The position numbers and the translations under genes were made by a program. A DNA stretch of 64,000 nucleotides from Sternotherus odoratus (Eukaryota > Chordata > Testudines > Kinosternidae), in assembly GCA_032164245.1 (NCBI GenBank), contig JAVMKO010000006.1, forward strand, positions 33,940,319 through 34,004,318, written 5' to 3'. Below, piece after piece: positions 33,390-45,915 of this stretch. Below the pieces are notes generated by a model. That model made no database searches and had not been told where the DNA came from. It saw only the letters and a program-made list of their open reading frames with translations. The first letter of the stretch is position 1. Every line of letters starts with the position of its first letter.

Positions 33390-33702
33390 TCACCCCTCCA
33401 ACAGAGCCTGCAATGACTCCGCTCTTTTTCAAACTCACTCCAGTCTGGTCTGTTCCCTACTCTGAGCCGCTCCAGCCCTGTATTTGCCTCCTGACCCCAA
33501 CCCAGCTTCAGCCTTTGGCCTGCATCTGGACCCGGAATACAATATTGATTGACTTGCCTATGGACTCTGACCTCAGTTCTGACCCATGGCCTTTCCTTGA
33601 ACCCCAGTTTCAGCACTGCCCTCAGCCTGGTACTGACCCTACATTTAGCTTTGATCTCTGCTCTAGTCACTAGGCCTAACTCCTTGGAACCAGAGCCTGA
33701 CA
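33390..33702 (+). repeat. Possible LTR 3' fragment (+)
   Basis: A pyrimidine-rich stretch repeats short units of the form ctctgacc/tctgaccc and ends ccagagcctgacagg, a style seen at the 3' end of some reptile LTRs. No limits or duplication found. Confidence 0.3.
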
Positions 33703-36008
33703 GGTAGAAGCAATTACAATTGTGTGTGCATATAAACCATCCAGTTTAGTCAAACTAATTCCTTCCTTACTTCAATCAAAACACAATATGGACCCAAAAG
33801 CTCAAAGCTAAATGCCATTTCAACAGCCAAGGGTTCATATGAAAACAAAGACTGAGGTTCAAGTGATTTGGATGCAAAACACAGACGGTGAGGCCATGGT
33901 CTCAGAAAAATGACTGCTGAATCTCATAGCACATCATGATACTTGAATGTGTTTCTATTTGCAACACATCATGAAACCAGTTGAGCATCGTGTGGGTTGG
34001 GTTTTACTTGCTAAGATGTTTCAACGGGCCTAGTATGGAGTAACCTGCTCTTGAGGCTGGGCAAACTGGATAGGAAAAAATGAGATTGATATTCTCCCCA
34101 CTGCAAAGTGCTATGCCTTTCTAAGAGTGAACCCAAAGCAAGACTTCAAAGAGGAGCTGAAATAGTCCATTAACCTCTGAGATGACTCTGCGTTTCAGGA
34201 CTCCTGCTGGGACATGAGGTGCCAAAATCCTTGATTCAAAACAATCACCATCATCATTATAATGGGCCAAACCCAAGCCCCAGACCCAAGCACTCAGGCA
34301 GTTAGGGAGAAACATTCAGAGCACACATAGATCAAATTGCAGTCACTGTTCATTCCACTTTCCTTGTGTTTGAGACTTGCTCTTTAATTCCCTTTTGGCC
34401 GGTTTCCCCAAGCATGAGCATGACATCTTGAAATGCATCCTGGATAATGTTATGGAAATTATCAGCTAGGCAAGTAGTACTTGTTGCTGCTGCTTTAACT
34501 GCTTCCTACATTGGAGAGGTTAAGAGACTGAACAGGACACAAATAAATTACCCATGAGGTTCTGATTATCATAGATTTTACAACAGAAAAAATCTAGAAC
34601 CCATGAGCTAAAGAAACCATCAGAGACTAACAAGAAGCGTAAGACACCTCCACATTTTCTCAAACAATGAATGTGCAGAGCTGAGCAAAGGGGAAGAGAA
34701 CCCCTGACAAACCACAACAAATACAAGGTACTGCTAGAATGGGCATGGAATCCTATGGAGAGGTTTCCAAAGGGACACTGACATGGGCTGAAGTGGCTAT
34801 TCCTGTTCTACCACTTCAAGGATGGAGGCTGGTGACTGAATGTCTGGAATTTCATGGAGGGTCAGGGTATGAGGTTACGAGGGGGGAAATGGCATGGAGC
34901 CGAAGGGCTCTATTTTGGAGACAGCAATGGGAGTTATATTAACCTGTATATCATCTCTTCCCCCAATGACTCTGAAGTAGTTTGGGCAACATTCAGCAGA
35001 CTAGCAGAACCGGGAGCTCAGCATCCACCAGTTCCTATTTCAGCATCATCTTTCATCATCTATTGGTAAGTATAGACATGGCCTTAGAAACCCTCTGCAT
35101 GTTCAGGTTTTAACCAATGCCATTTACAACTGGTGAAGTTTCTCACCAAAGGGGACTGTGCTTCAGTACAAGAAATCCCAACTCCCTGCACATGAAGCAG
35201 AGAGGAAGGAAGGCTCTCTCAGTGGATGAACTGCTGACATGGAATGAACTGCCACTATGTGTAGTAAGAATGGCCCCGCTGTCTGATCAAGAGGGCCGTG
35301 TGTGCAGAGGCAGTGGCCCTAGGAGACACCGTTTGCTAAAGCATCCGCATTTCCCTTGCTGGGTGACAGAGAAGCTGCACTGCAGGACACCGCAATCTAT
35401 CAGGTGGCTTATTTTCACAAGGAAGCTGCTCGTAGTCTAATATTTATTTAACATCTGGCTCCCGGAGATAGACTTGCAGACAACACACTCCTTTATGGGA
35501 GAGTCCTGGAACTGCAATACTAATCTCCTGCCCCCACAGCTTACTGCCCTGCCCTTTCATGCACTGCAGAGGACTCCTGGGGCTAAGGAAAGGAGCTCAA
35601 TAAATTGTGAGATTTGATGAATCTCAGCCCCTCCTTACCTCCCCAATTCAGATTTCTACCACCCTGTGGGAGAGTTAAGAGTTCATTACTCCCTCTGTGT
35701 TTGCTCCCAAAGAAAGAAGACAACAGCGGGTAAGTCAGGAGATGGGGAGGGCTGTGGGGCACCCTTTGTGGTAAGGTGGTAATGACCTCCTTGGGCCCCT
35801 ACTGTGTCTTCCTAGCCTATATTAAAGAAAGGAAGAGAGCTAGCAAGGTTTGTCTCTGGGGTCATCCTACAGATATTGATTCAGTAACTTAAAACACACC
35901 CCAGAAGACAACCTGATACGTATGATTCAGTCCAGAAGCTCCTAAAAAACTATATATACAGTACATGTAAGATTTCATAGACAAACTAATTTGATCCTGC
36001 AGCACCCA
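33703..36008. other. Unassigned sequence
   Basis: No recognised repeat. The longest open frame is 107 codons (35117-35440), without a domain. Confidence 0.4.
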
Positions 36009-36140
36009 GAACACAGCTTCTCCCTTTGCAGCTAACTGCCTGCTCTAGTCCAAACAAAAATCTGGAATGGACTACAGTGACTCAGTACTCTAAAAGACCA
36101 GCATGGATCAAGGACTGCAGTCTCCACAAACACTACGTCC
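36009..36140 (-). repeat. Gypsy 2 3' LTR remnant
   Basis: Aligns with 39057-39096 joined to 39835-39946. Blocks are gaacacagc, cttct, gctaac, tctagtccaaac and tggactacagtgac. Confidence 0.65.
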
Positions 36141-36267
36141 CTCCTCCACTCGCAAACTTTAAACAACCAATAATTATTAAATTCACCACTTTGAAATACT
36201 TCCATCTTATAAACAAAACACAACCATCAGAATAAATGAAGCAATGTCAAAAGTTTGATGATGGATT

Positions 36268-36289
36268 AACACACACACACACACACACA
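36268..36289. repeat. (AC)11 microsatellite
   Basis: Short AC run downstream of the Gypsy 2 integrase remnant. Confidence 0.95.
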
Positions 36290-36429
36290 AAGAGTCACTT
36301 ATATTACACAATGCTTCAAATGCACTGGAGGTCGATGGCTACTTCTTTTCATGTACTGATGACTTTCTAACTCTGGAGAGCAGGGGTTTGACACACTCAC
36401 TTACCTGGGTTCAGTCTCTGTAAGTTGTC

Positions 36430-37200
36430 ATCGTGCAGAACAGGAATATAATGAGGGCCATGAAATGGTTTGATGCGAGATGCATTTCAAGTAACTTTAT
36501 AGGATCTTCTCTGAGCAGTGACCTATTGTGCTTTTGACCATTGTGATCTTGTAAGGCTCAGGATAAAAAGGTGTAGAGTTTGACTAGAGGCTGAAAGTTT
36601 GACCAGAACTACGTCTCCCACATTGAAAGAGGTGGTCTTGGTCCATCTGTGCTGGTCACACATCTTTTCATGACGAACTTAATTTCGTTGTCATGTTAAC
36701 ATAGAGGTTCATCATCCGCTCTTATCTGAGCTTGTGGTAATTCTGTTCTTAGCTGTTTGCCAAACGAAACAGTTGCTGGCACCATGCCAGTTGAATAGTA
36801 GGGAGTGGTTTGATAATTATGGAGGAAACAAAATAGCTCCTGTTCCATGTTCAATCCACCAGCTGCAGCAATTCATAGTGCTTTCTTGAGTGTTTGCATA
36901 AACCTCTCAACTTCTCCATTGGCTTGTGGCCAGTATGGAGTAAGTAATGTTTGAAACCAAGATAATCTGCAAACAGAGCCCTGAAAGGGGGTACCATTGT
37001 CAGTTTAACAGCAGATATGCCATAGGCTAACAAATCTTGTCTATCTTGGGTATAACAGTGCTGGCAGAAGTAGTGCTGACCATTTGGAGACATGTCAGAT
37101 TCTGTAGTTGTAGCTGTTTGTTGTAATGAGAAAGCTTCAGGAATGGTGTGTGAGAGGAGGAAGATTACATGTGCTTCTGCTTTCTCCATAATGTGATTGT
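36430..37200 (-). pseudogene. Gypsy 2 integrase remnant
   Basis: On the minus strand, 36880-36940 reads PQANGEVERFMQTLKK, the region of the integrase core that carries the catalytic Glu, and the Glu is kept. Downstream (36700-36870) text resembles the integrase C-terminus (LFCFLHNYQT, RTELPQ). An open stretch of 112 codons (36851-37189) is in a shifted frame over most of its length. Confidence 0.75.
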
Positions 37201-37433
37201 TAGCTGTTTTGGGAATAGGGTGCTTCGTTATCCACCAAGGTTATTCTTTTCAGATCAACAGACAATTTTGTAGCCATAATCTTGTAGCTTGAGCATCCAC
37301 CACTCAATGCAAGCTGGTGGGCAAAAAGAGTATTGAATACAGGTTCAAGAGGTTTGTGATCTGTTAGAATCATGAAGTAACATCTGTAAATGTAGAAATG
37401 AAAAATGGGAACATCTCTGTGCTACAGCAAAAG

Positions 37434-37436
<3 letters not shown>

Positions 37437-37468
<32 letters not shown>
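37437..37468. repeat. (CT)16 microsatellite
   Basis: Uninterrupted CT run within the former RNase H region of Gypsy 2. Confidence 0.98.
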
Positions 37469-37469
<1 letters not shown>

Positions 37470-37649
37470 AAAAGAGTCTTGTTCAATGGGTGAAAGCTTT
37501 GCTGGCATAAGCAATGGTGTAAATTTGACCATACTGGCCAAGCTGTGTGAGGACTGCTACTAATCCAACAGAGATGGCATCTATTAAAAGTTCAATTCTC
37601 TTACTGTAATCAAAATAGGACATGATTTAACTGATAAGGGATTTCTTAG

Positions 37650-38330
37650 TTCTTCAAATGCATTTTGATGTACATTTGACCAAATCTAAATTTGATCTTC
37701 CCAGGTTACATCTCTCAGAAGAAATCTGCCACAATTGATTGGCAAGCCCTAGCCCTAAGAGGCTATGAACTTCAATTGGGTTCATGGGCACAGGGGCTCT
37801 ATGAATCTCCTTCACTTTCTTAGAATCCTCTGAGACATCATCTTTGGAGAATGTATATGCAAAAAATCCTAATGTGGGTTTTTGATAACTCATATTTGTC
37901 TGGGCTTAATGTGAGATTCTGCTTCTGCAAGCACTCAAAAAACAGCTGCTAGTCAAGTGTCGTGCTCTTCAGACGTGGTGCCAAATACAAATATGCCATC
38001 ACTCACATTAAAAATGCCAAGGATTCATAGCATCATTCCAGCTAGTACCTCATGTATGGTGTTCTTAAATATTTCTGTGTCTGAAGAAATGCCATGACTG
38101 AGTCATTTGTAGCAGTGAAGACTCACATGACGTGAGGGTTTTTAATGTACCTTGCCTCACAGTGCAGTTCAAGTTGATGGCATCTTGCTGTGAGGTCAAG
38201 CTTAGAGAATAACTTTGCTTCATTCAGATTTGCAATATTCTCATCTACAGTGGAGTGATGTGTTGCACAGGTCAGATAGCCCCAATTGGCTAAACACATG
38301 TCCAAGGAAATTTGGATTTTGACTAGCTAC
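37650..38330 (-). pseudogene. Gypsy 2 reverse transcriptase remnant
   Basis: Reading the minus strand: LNEAKLFSKLDLTARCHQLE (38160-38220, palm motif A), then SDGIFVFGTTSEEHDT near 37960-38000, and KVKEIHRAPVPMNPIEVHSL (37780-37850, connection to RNase H). The second Asp of the catalytic xxDD is replaced by Gly (SDGI). Several frame breaks separate these pieces. Confidence 0.8.
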
Positions 38331-38599
38331 TTTGGTTTCTGAGCCACTATTATAGGGGAAACCCATGGTGTGGGGCCTGATGTAAAGCTCTTTCACATAT
38401 GGAAGTTCTTCCACCAGCTTTCTGTCTTGGAAAGCAATGGGTCTGCGTGGTAGAACTAGAGGCTGAAACGTGCAATTTTATTTGCTGTCCCTTCAACTTT
38501 TTTATTCCTTTGAACATGTCCTCATGAGATGGGAGGAGTTGATTTAACCAGCTAGGCCGTATCATTTGGATCATCTGAATCAGTCCTAGTGCACTTGCT

Positions 38600-38840
38600 G
38601 TCTCACAACTAATCAGTGTATCTGTGCCATTGGTCACTATGTACATCAGACAGATAACAGACCTGTCCTTAAATACAAAATGAGATGAGAATACACCACA
38701 CATTGCCAGTGACTTTGGATTTCCACAGGTATATATTTTTACTGCTGTTGGTTGTTAAAGCCATTTCTGTGGCCTGGCATCATACACACTTTGATCCATC
38801 ACATTCAGTGATGCACCAGTGTCAATTAAAATGTCAGTCT
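38600..38840 (-). pseudogene. Gypsy 2 protease remnant
   Basis: LIDTGASLNVMD near 38800-38830 is the retropepsin active-site D-T-G-A/S. The later segment GTDTLISCETASALGLI (38565-38625) fits the end of the domain. Confidence 0.75.
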
Positions 38841-39056
38841 TGTACCCTTCTGTGACAATGTGCCACTGTCATTGAACACTGTGCTCAGAAGATTTTCTTC
38901 TTTTGGGGAATGCTGTGAAGACATAAGAACTGTCATGTGCTGAGACTTCAGCTTGAAGCACGTTCACTTGATTCTTGACGTCTTTGTTAGAAGTTTCTCA
39001 ACCCCAGCATACAGTTTTAAAGTAAGATTCCACCCGATTTACTCCTGCATCTCACG

Positions 39057-39096
39057 GAACACAGCATGCAGCTTCTATATTGGTAGCTAACAACCC
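39057..39096 (-). repeat. Gypsy 2 5' LTR, left piece
   Basis: gaacacagcatgcagcttct and gctaac match 36009-36035. The piece continues at 39835 after the solo LTR. Confidence 0.6.
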
Positions 39097-39829
39097 TGTA
39101 GCAGGGCGGTGACTCACCCCTGCGGCGCCTCCTGCTAGTCTGTCCAGGGAACTAGCTCACCAGCATCCGGAGCGCCCTCTGCAGGCCGATGTCCCGCTTG
39201 CTGCTCTGGCCCAGAGTCCCTCCTGGCCCCTGGTGCCCTCTTCCTAAGGGTGCTGCACCCCTGCAGTACCCCCTCAGATCTTAGCATCTCCCCTCCCTGG
39301 GGAACCCCCACCCTCTATCCCCACTTTGCCTCAGTCTAGGCAACTGCCAGTCACCACTTGCTCCTGTTCACTGGGGCAGACTGTAGTATAATTGCCACTC
39401 ATCACTGGCAAGGAGGGTTTGGCCGGCTGCCTCTGCCTCTAGAGCCATGGGCTGCCCCCTGCAACCCTAGTACCCCTTGTTGGGCCTTCCCCTAGGCCCT
39501 GCAGCCTGGGGATTTTCAGGCAGGAGCTTCCCCAGCTCCTCATGCCCTGCCCCAGACCTGCTTCAGTCTGGGTACCTTGTCAAGCTCCCTGCAGCCAGGC
39601 CTGTCTATCTCTATGAACAGAGGAGACTCTCCTCTCTGAGCACCAAACTGAGCCTGTGGTAAGGGGACACAGCAAGCCCTTTTATCAGGGCCAGCTGGGC
39701 CTTAATTAAACCAGCCACAGCTGTGGCTGCTAGGCCTAATCAACCTGGGAGCTGCTTGCCCCCAGCTGCATCCCTTTGCAGGGCTGTTTAACCCCTTTTC
39801 CATGGGAGTGGGGCAGCTGCCCCACTACA
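39097..39829 (-). mobile_element. Solo LTR, same family as 2853-3499 (-)
   Basis: Starts TGTAGCAGGGC and ends CCCCACTACA (inverted TGTAG...CTACA), with a perfect 5-bp duplication aaccc at 39092-39096 and 39830-39834. In reverse it has the same start, GGGGCAGCTGCCCCACT, as the copy at 2853. Removing the insert and one duplication rejoins the Gypsy 2 terminal repeat. Confidence 0.92.
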
Positions 39830-39834
39830 AACCC

Positions 39835-39946
39835 TCTCTAGTCCAAACCAATACCCAGAATGGACTACAGTGACCCAGCTGCTATTCTCAGTACCCTAAA
39901 AGACTGGCATGGATCACAGAATGGATTCTCCACACACTGCCTCCAA
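39835..39946 (-). repeat. Gypsy 2 5' LTR, right piece
   Basis: tctagtccaaaccaatacc, gaatggactacagtgaccc and ccctaaaagactggcatgg match the left copy at 36042-36130, with an extra 10-base block (gctgctattc). Confidence 0.75.
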
Positions 39947-41285
39947 CCTTAGCCAGCAGAGCTCAGATGCAGTCCATTGAACCTTAACTCCCTTCAGTAG
40001 CATAGCAGAGTGAGTTTGTCACTTTGCACAGTCTGACATGATAGCAGAAGAATAACGGTGACTTGTATCTCTGGATCTTCATGCATCCTAATGGATCCTA
40101 AGGCATTTTGCAAATTATACAAAATTTTCCCCACAACTGAAATGCAGCCAGATTGAGGGTGGAACACCGTCGGAACTCAACAGCAGTATGCAAGCATTTA
40201 GGGCAGGAAGTGAAGAAGAATCATGTATCCAATTGAAAATGGAGGGAAGGAGAATTTGATTAAATAGAACAGAATTCTTGCAAGGACTTTGGAGCTAATT
40301 CTTGCAAAAAGTGCCATAAGTTCTTTAATGGTTAAGACTACAGTTTTACATCTGATCTGAAAGCCAGAACCTACACCAACACAGTGCTGCCTAGGACCAT
40401 GAGGAATTTTGCATGTGCTAACTGATCAGACCTCAAACTCGGAGATGCATTTTATCTGGCCTCCAAACAAAATGTGGCCCTTAATTTTAGGACATTAACT
40501 ATAAGTAAATCTAAGTTTTGTCCTCACATGGCACTTCTTGAAATGTTGTGCCATCTGCTGTACCAATCCAGGGCACACGCGGGGATTTACATTTGACTGC
40601 TTTTGGAGGGGCATGTTCTATGCCCCTGTTGAAGCCTTGTGGCCAGAGGAGTTGTCGGTTCCCACTGCTGCCCTAGAGGAGTTCTGTGCACTGCTTGCCC
40701 CCCTCCCTCTGCACATCCCTGTACCAATGTCAGCTTATGGTGTTGTATTACAGTTGCTGACATTTTTGGCTATAGCAAATCCCCCCTGTACCACTACAGT
40801 TCCCAACCTTATAGAGTATAGACTACAAGACAGTGAAACCCTGAAAAAATGCACAGTAGGAAGCTGTTCCAGGTTCATTGCTGGATTACACTCTTGACTT
40901 AACCAGGACATGTTTCCCCAAGGAAGTATGCTTCACTGTTGGATTCCACAAGGACATGATTTGAGCCAGTGATACTTACTGGCATTGACCACTGCTTAAT
41001 AGAGACATTAATTCTGCTTAAGTGGGACAAGATGGTTCTATTAAGGCAACTTAGCTGAGAGCAAGTGCCATGGCACTTTAGCATAAGACCTCAGCAGGCT
41101 TCTGTTAGTGGAGTTTAATGGGGACAAGAGGGTATGCACAAGTATCAATTCTATTGTTTTGTACACAGGGCTAAGTCCTGAGAGCTGCTGCTTACAACTC
41201 ACACCGAAGTCAGTTGGAGTCACAGGTTGATATCACTTGCTGAACAGCTGTCCGGAGCTGACTCTGTATGTATCCAATTAGGGCC
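39947..41285. other. Unassigned sequence
   Basis: Contains a 119-codon open frame (40538-40897) starting MKCCAICCTNPGHTRGF, without any domain I recognise. No repeat family seen. Confidence 0.4.
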
Positions 41286-41350
41286 TGATTCTATTTCACA
41301 GCAGTCAGTGGAAGTTGTACCATTCACTTTAATAGGAGCTAGATCCCGTC
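41286..41350. repeat. Fragment of palindromic reptile MITE
   Basis: gggcctgattctatttcaca and accattcactttaataggag resemble one half of a palindromic MITE common in turtles and birds. Only one half is readable. Confidence 0.35.
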
Positions 41351-42784
41351 TCCAACATTTGTTTGTTCCTCATTTGGAGATGGTTATGGAAAAGGCTAGA
41401 ACAAAGCAACTCAAAATGCTTTTGAGATTGCCTCTCAATTGGGATTTTGGCCTGCATCTACTCTCATTGGTTGATAATCGCCTACCAAAGGGACAAACAT
41501 CAGGTTTCCATGCTGATTCCTTTAGATCTCTCAGCTGCCTGTAGCATTACTAACTATGACTTTGCTGGCAAACCTGCAGACTCTAGCGAGAGGACATGGC
41601 ATAGCTCATATGGTTTCATTCTTTCCTAGTTGGGAGATCCCAGAGGGTGTTTTGGAATAAATGGACATCTACCCCACAGTAGATCTCAAACAGGTTTATG
41701 TTCTGTCTCCCTACAGCTGACCATGAAGCTACCGGTGGAGATGCTGAGTTGGGGTTTTGTGATGTCATCCTTTCCCACTTTCAAAATTCCAGACACCAGT
41801 GGAAATAACAGGCCTTGTGTGTGCCTGAGATGGGGGAGGATGTCAAGGAAAAAGTTAAAGCAGACTAAAGCAGGATGAGACCCAATACAAAGAATGTCTC
41901 ACAGTTCATTTCTCTACCATTTCTTCTGCACTAATTCACAATCATTATAATGTCAGGACAAGCTTCCATATGCTTCATTTAATGACATTAATTAATTTCA
42001 CACACTTCTGTTTTATTTAAAAAGCAAGTCATGAAAAAACATTCCATTCTCTGCAAGAAAGAATACAGGTCGGCTATCAGAATTCAGCTCTCTTTTATGG
42101 GAAGAAAGGGAAAAAAGCTAATTGGTGCATCCGCTGGACCATGTCAGCCTCTTTCGCCTCCTTCACCTTTACCTCCCACCCCCCACCCAAACTCAGGGCT
42201 CCAAACCACCCCTGTGCCCTCCGCCCTGCATCCAGCTTTCTGACAAGCCACTTCTTTCCACATGAAAAAGAAATAACTGGCTAGGGAAACGTCTGGGGCA
42301 CCTATCTCCCTGTCCAAATAATGAATCCATTAGGAGCACAGAGGAAAGGAAGAAATGCATTAAGGGGCTTAGCAGATAACAGACAGAAGCACAGCCTGTA
42401 CATTCCTGTTCTCTGGTGCTCAGACAGTTTAACCCACAGCTGCAGCACCAGGAAAACAAAAAGGAAAGGAAAGAAAAAAGCAGCGAATTGACCCTGCTTT
42501 ACAATTCTCTCTCATTTTTTCCATGCGAAAACCAGTTTTGCCCCCTGCCTTTGTCATGCCTTCTGCCATCTTCTTTGCCAACCACTGTACTACTCTGTAG
42601 CTGTGTTATTTATGATTATTTAGACAAGTTGGGCCCGATTGTCAGAGGTGCTGAGCACCCAGTTTTGGTTTAAACTGCAGTAAACGAGAATTAAGAAAGC
42701 TCAGGACCCCTGGAAAAACAAAATAAAACCCAAACTGGGCACCCAAGATCACTGGGCACTTTTAGCCCAGGGCCAATAAATCTG
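41351..42784. other. Unassigned sequence
   Basis: No recognised feature. Confidence 0.4.
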
Positions 42785-42855
42785 CTGCAGGGCTAAGAAC
42801 AGAACCCAGGAGTCCTAATGCTCACATCAGATTTATCCTCAAACCTATCCCCTCT
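42785..42855 (-). repeat. Possible MIR fragment (-)
   Basis: gctaagaacagaacccagg and agtcctaatgctcac resemble the reverse tRNA-like part of MIR. Confidence 0.4.
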
Positions 42856-43129
42856 CTCTGAGGTATCCTACATGTCCTGCACCTTACATATCATTGAATA
42901 ATGTTTATGGTTTAAATCAGAGTAACGTCCTTAGGAATCAATCTGTTGAAATTACATTGTGGGTCTCCAGATTTATTCCTCCAATTCATAGCTGATCAGT
43001 TTACAAGCTAAACCGAGGACTCTAACTACCAGTTAACGCAAGCTCAGCCTAAGATCTGAAAAGCCAGTGAGTTGCTTTACACATTAGCAGGGACAATGCA
43101 GACATGGGAATTGGAACATAACTAGTGTT
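42856..43129. other. Unassigned sequence
   Basis: Nothing recognised. Confidence 0.35.
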
Positions 43130-43560
43130 ATGGTGTATACAAACCCCACTCTGGGCCCAAGCAGGTTAAAAGGCAGTATCTGGTCCAGGTAGCCCAGCTG
43201 AGCATATGCAAGCTGGATGTGTGGGTTAAAAGGTGCTCAGAAGGCCAGGCAAAGGGTGGTGGACAGGGTGGAGGAGAGATGAATCCCACTCCAGAAAGCT
43301 AGACAGAAGGTTGAGCCTAATACAGAGAGGGGGCCACAGAGTGGGTAAGGCCCAGAGGCAGTACCTTCTCCAACCCTCTGAGAACCAGCTGGTCTTGCAG
43401 GGCCCTGTTCATTTGGACTCTTGTTAAGTGATTGCCTGTTTGAACTATCTGGGACATGCCTCAGACTGAAGGGACACAGATAGGAAGTAGTCCAAGGCAG
43501 TCTCTCTGCAGAGAGGAGGATCCTTCTGGTGTTGCTTCCCACAGAGGCCTGAGTTAGGAC
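43130..43560 (+). repeat. Possible LTR-derived sequence (+)
   Basis: tggtgtatacaaaccccact, gttaaaaggcag and catttggactcttgtt...gtttgaactatctgggac have the style of reptile LTRs. No exact ends found. Confidence 0.3.
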
Positions 43561-45794
43561 CAGGTGCAGAATGAAGGAATAATGGGGAGCATCTGCACAT
43601 CAGATGCAGTTCCAAAAATTCATAGTCTTACCCCTAACCAAGATAACCCTGGCTGTTTATTCTTCTTGCAGCCCCTGCAATCTATTGATTAGCATTTTGC
43701 TCAGCCTGTAAATGGGTATGCTTTGTGAACCATAAAGTACTGAATTTGCTCATGACCTGCCAGAGAGAGAAATGTTTCTTCCTGCTGTTTGACAACAGTA
43801 TGCAGATCACCTTTTGGTGACCTGCCATAACTTAGACCTAGACAACACACTTTTTATTGTATACATAACTTCACACATCTTCCGTACATATATCTCACAA
43901 TGATTATGATAACCAGTGTGACAGAGGCTTCATTAGAGATGTTACAAAACATTCTTCGGTGGACTAGTGTGTAGAGATCAGACTCGGGGATCCCTATAAC
44001 CTTCGTATGCTCCTGTGCCTCTACCAGCTGGTATCAAGAGGTCATGGGTCATACAATCCAATATCTTCCACCAGTGCTAAGCTCACTGCAAAAACCCCTG
44101 CAATCAAACAGCAATGATGGAGGTGGAGATCCAGAGAAGTTCCTAAGAGACTGCAAAATGGCTGCGAAAAGGAAGGGGAGCAGCAGTGGTTTTCAGTGCT
44201 ACAATGGTAAACAAGTCTGTTATCTGTGGCAATGAGCAGGGCAGAAGTTCTGCCAATACAGGGACTTTGAGAACTAATAAAAACTCCCCCTCCTGCTGAG
44301 CTAGCAGAAAGGAAAGCAAGCTCTCTCTCTCTCTCCTCGCCTTTTACTCCCAATTTCTCTCTCCGTTGCTGTTCCTCTGTCCTTCCCCTCCTCCAACTTT
44401 CTCTCCCTTTGTGTCTTTTCCCTCTACCCGGTCTCTCACTCTCTCGTATAACAAGATTGTCCTTGTTTTTCTCCTTTATTTACTTTTCAGAGAGAGAATG
44501 ACAGCAGTGGCACCTGCTTTGCACGCTGTGGCTCATTCTCTTCACTTCATTTTCCTCTCTGCTCAGGCTTGGCAGTTCCACCTCAGCGCCGCTCTCTAGA
44601 GACTCACAGCAAGGAGCAGCTTTGACTTTCGCCTCTTAAACTTCGATAAGTTAAGCAAGAACAAGGGAGGGCAGTGGGCAGCGGACAGCTGCTGGAAAAG
44701 GAAAAAATGGATCACACCAACTGCAGTCAGCCATTTTGAAGGTCATATTACATGGGCTTTCCCTTTTGTCTGCCAACTGGAGAATGCCATGCCTGAACCA
44801 TCACAGAAATCACAATGAGATTGAGTGGGGAAATAATCCTCCCCTAATACAACTTTAATTCCGCCATTGCTTGGTTCCAAGCCCAAGATGTGAAAGGAGG
44901 AGAGTTTTGCGTTGGGCTAGCAACCCAGCATGTAAAAAACGAATGCTACAGAAACATCAACCAAATCTTCAGCGAATGGAGAAGAATGGTTGGTGCCTTA
45001 TGCTCCACCAGGAGCGAAGAGGAGAAGAAGAAGAAGAAGAATACAACTTTTCCTTTAAAAAGAATTGTAAGGGAATGAATAACTGCAGCAAGCAGGAAAC
45101 ATCCAGGGAGAGTAATGGCCAAGGCCCCTCAGCCAATATTAGTGCCATCTGCTCAGTGGTGAGAATGAGAGAAGGGGAAAGACAGCCAGTTATAGTACAT
45201 TTCTAAGTTACCACCTCATGCTGCTAGAGAAGCAATATAGGATCCAGAGTGGCAGGGGAGGGGATCCTGCTGAATCAAGACTTTACCTTCCCAGTTGCTT
45301 TACTACCCCTGCCTGCCATCCTTCATCTGTTCTGAAAAGGTGCCCTAAAAATGTGTGTCCCCCCCCCCCCGGTGCATGTAACAGTGATGACAAACCCAGA
45401 TGCAACAGTAGGGGCAAGGGACACAAGGTTAACAACTGTATTTCTGCATAATGGCTTATTTCCCCCTCATCCCTTCATAGCAGGGATGGATTAATTAGGC
45501 CAAATAATGGTGTCAGTGAGCTATATTATTTCCTGATTACTCAAAGCTTTATTTCTAAAAAGGCCCAAACCTTCAACCATCAACCTACCTGAGCGCACAG
45601 CTAGTCTATGTAGGCACATATTCCTAGCTCTATCAACCCTCAGCTTCTCTCCACTCCCAGTCTAATGGCACATTACACCAACTTATTATGTCCTGTCTTG
45701 ACTTCACTGGGAACTGGGGATGGCCAGCGCCTCTGAAAAATCAGGTCTAATGTGTGTGAAGTGGAGCATCAAAACCAAATGCAGAATCAAAGGT
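43561..45794. other. Unassigned sequence
   Basis: Includes short CT (44320-44335), GAA (45024-45040) and C (45359-45370) runs. The open frames lack domains. Confidence 0.4.
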
Positions 45795-45915
45795 CGTTTT
45801 TTAAAATGTGGGCCTAAGACCTGCCCCAGGCTACACAGCGAGTCAGTAGAACCAAGGTTAGAGCTCATGATTCCCAACTACATGTTCACAATGCTAGGCT
45901 ATGCTGCCTTTATAA
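45795..45915 (-). repeat. MIR SINE (-)
   Basis: aagacctgccccaggctac, acagcgagtcagtagaacc and gttagagctcatgattccc, then ctaggctatgctgcct. Confidence 0.75.

Larger units (their letters stand above)
36009..39946 (-). mobile_element. Ty3/Gypsy retrotransposon 2, decayed (-)
   Basis: Related blocks at 36009-36140 and at 39057-39096 plus 39835-39946 bracket minus-strand protease, RT, RNase H and integrase remnants in that order, the Ty3/Gypsy gene order. Shared blocks are gaatggactacagtgac and agtac(t/c)ctaaaagac. gag is nearly all missing. The right terminal repeat is split by a younger solo LTR at 39097-39829. Both microsatellites inside (36268-36289 and 37437-37468) interrupt former coding sequence. 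The element is unrelated to Gypsy 1 at the text level. Confidence 0.8.
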
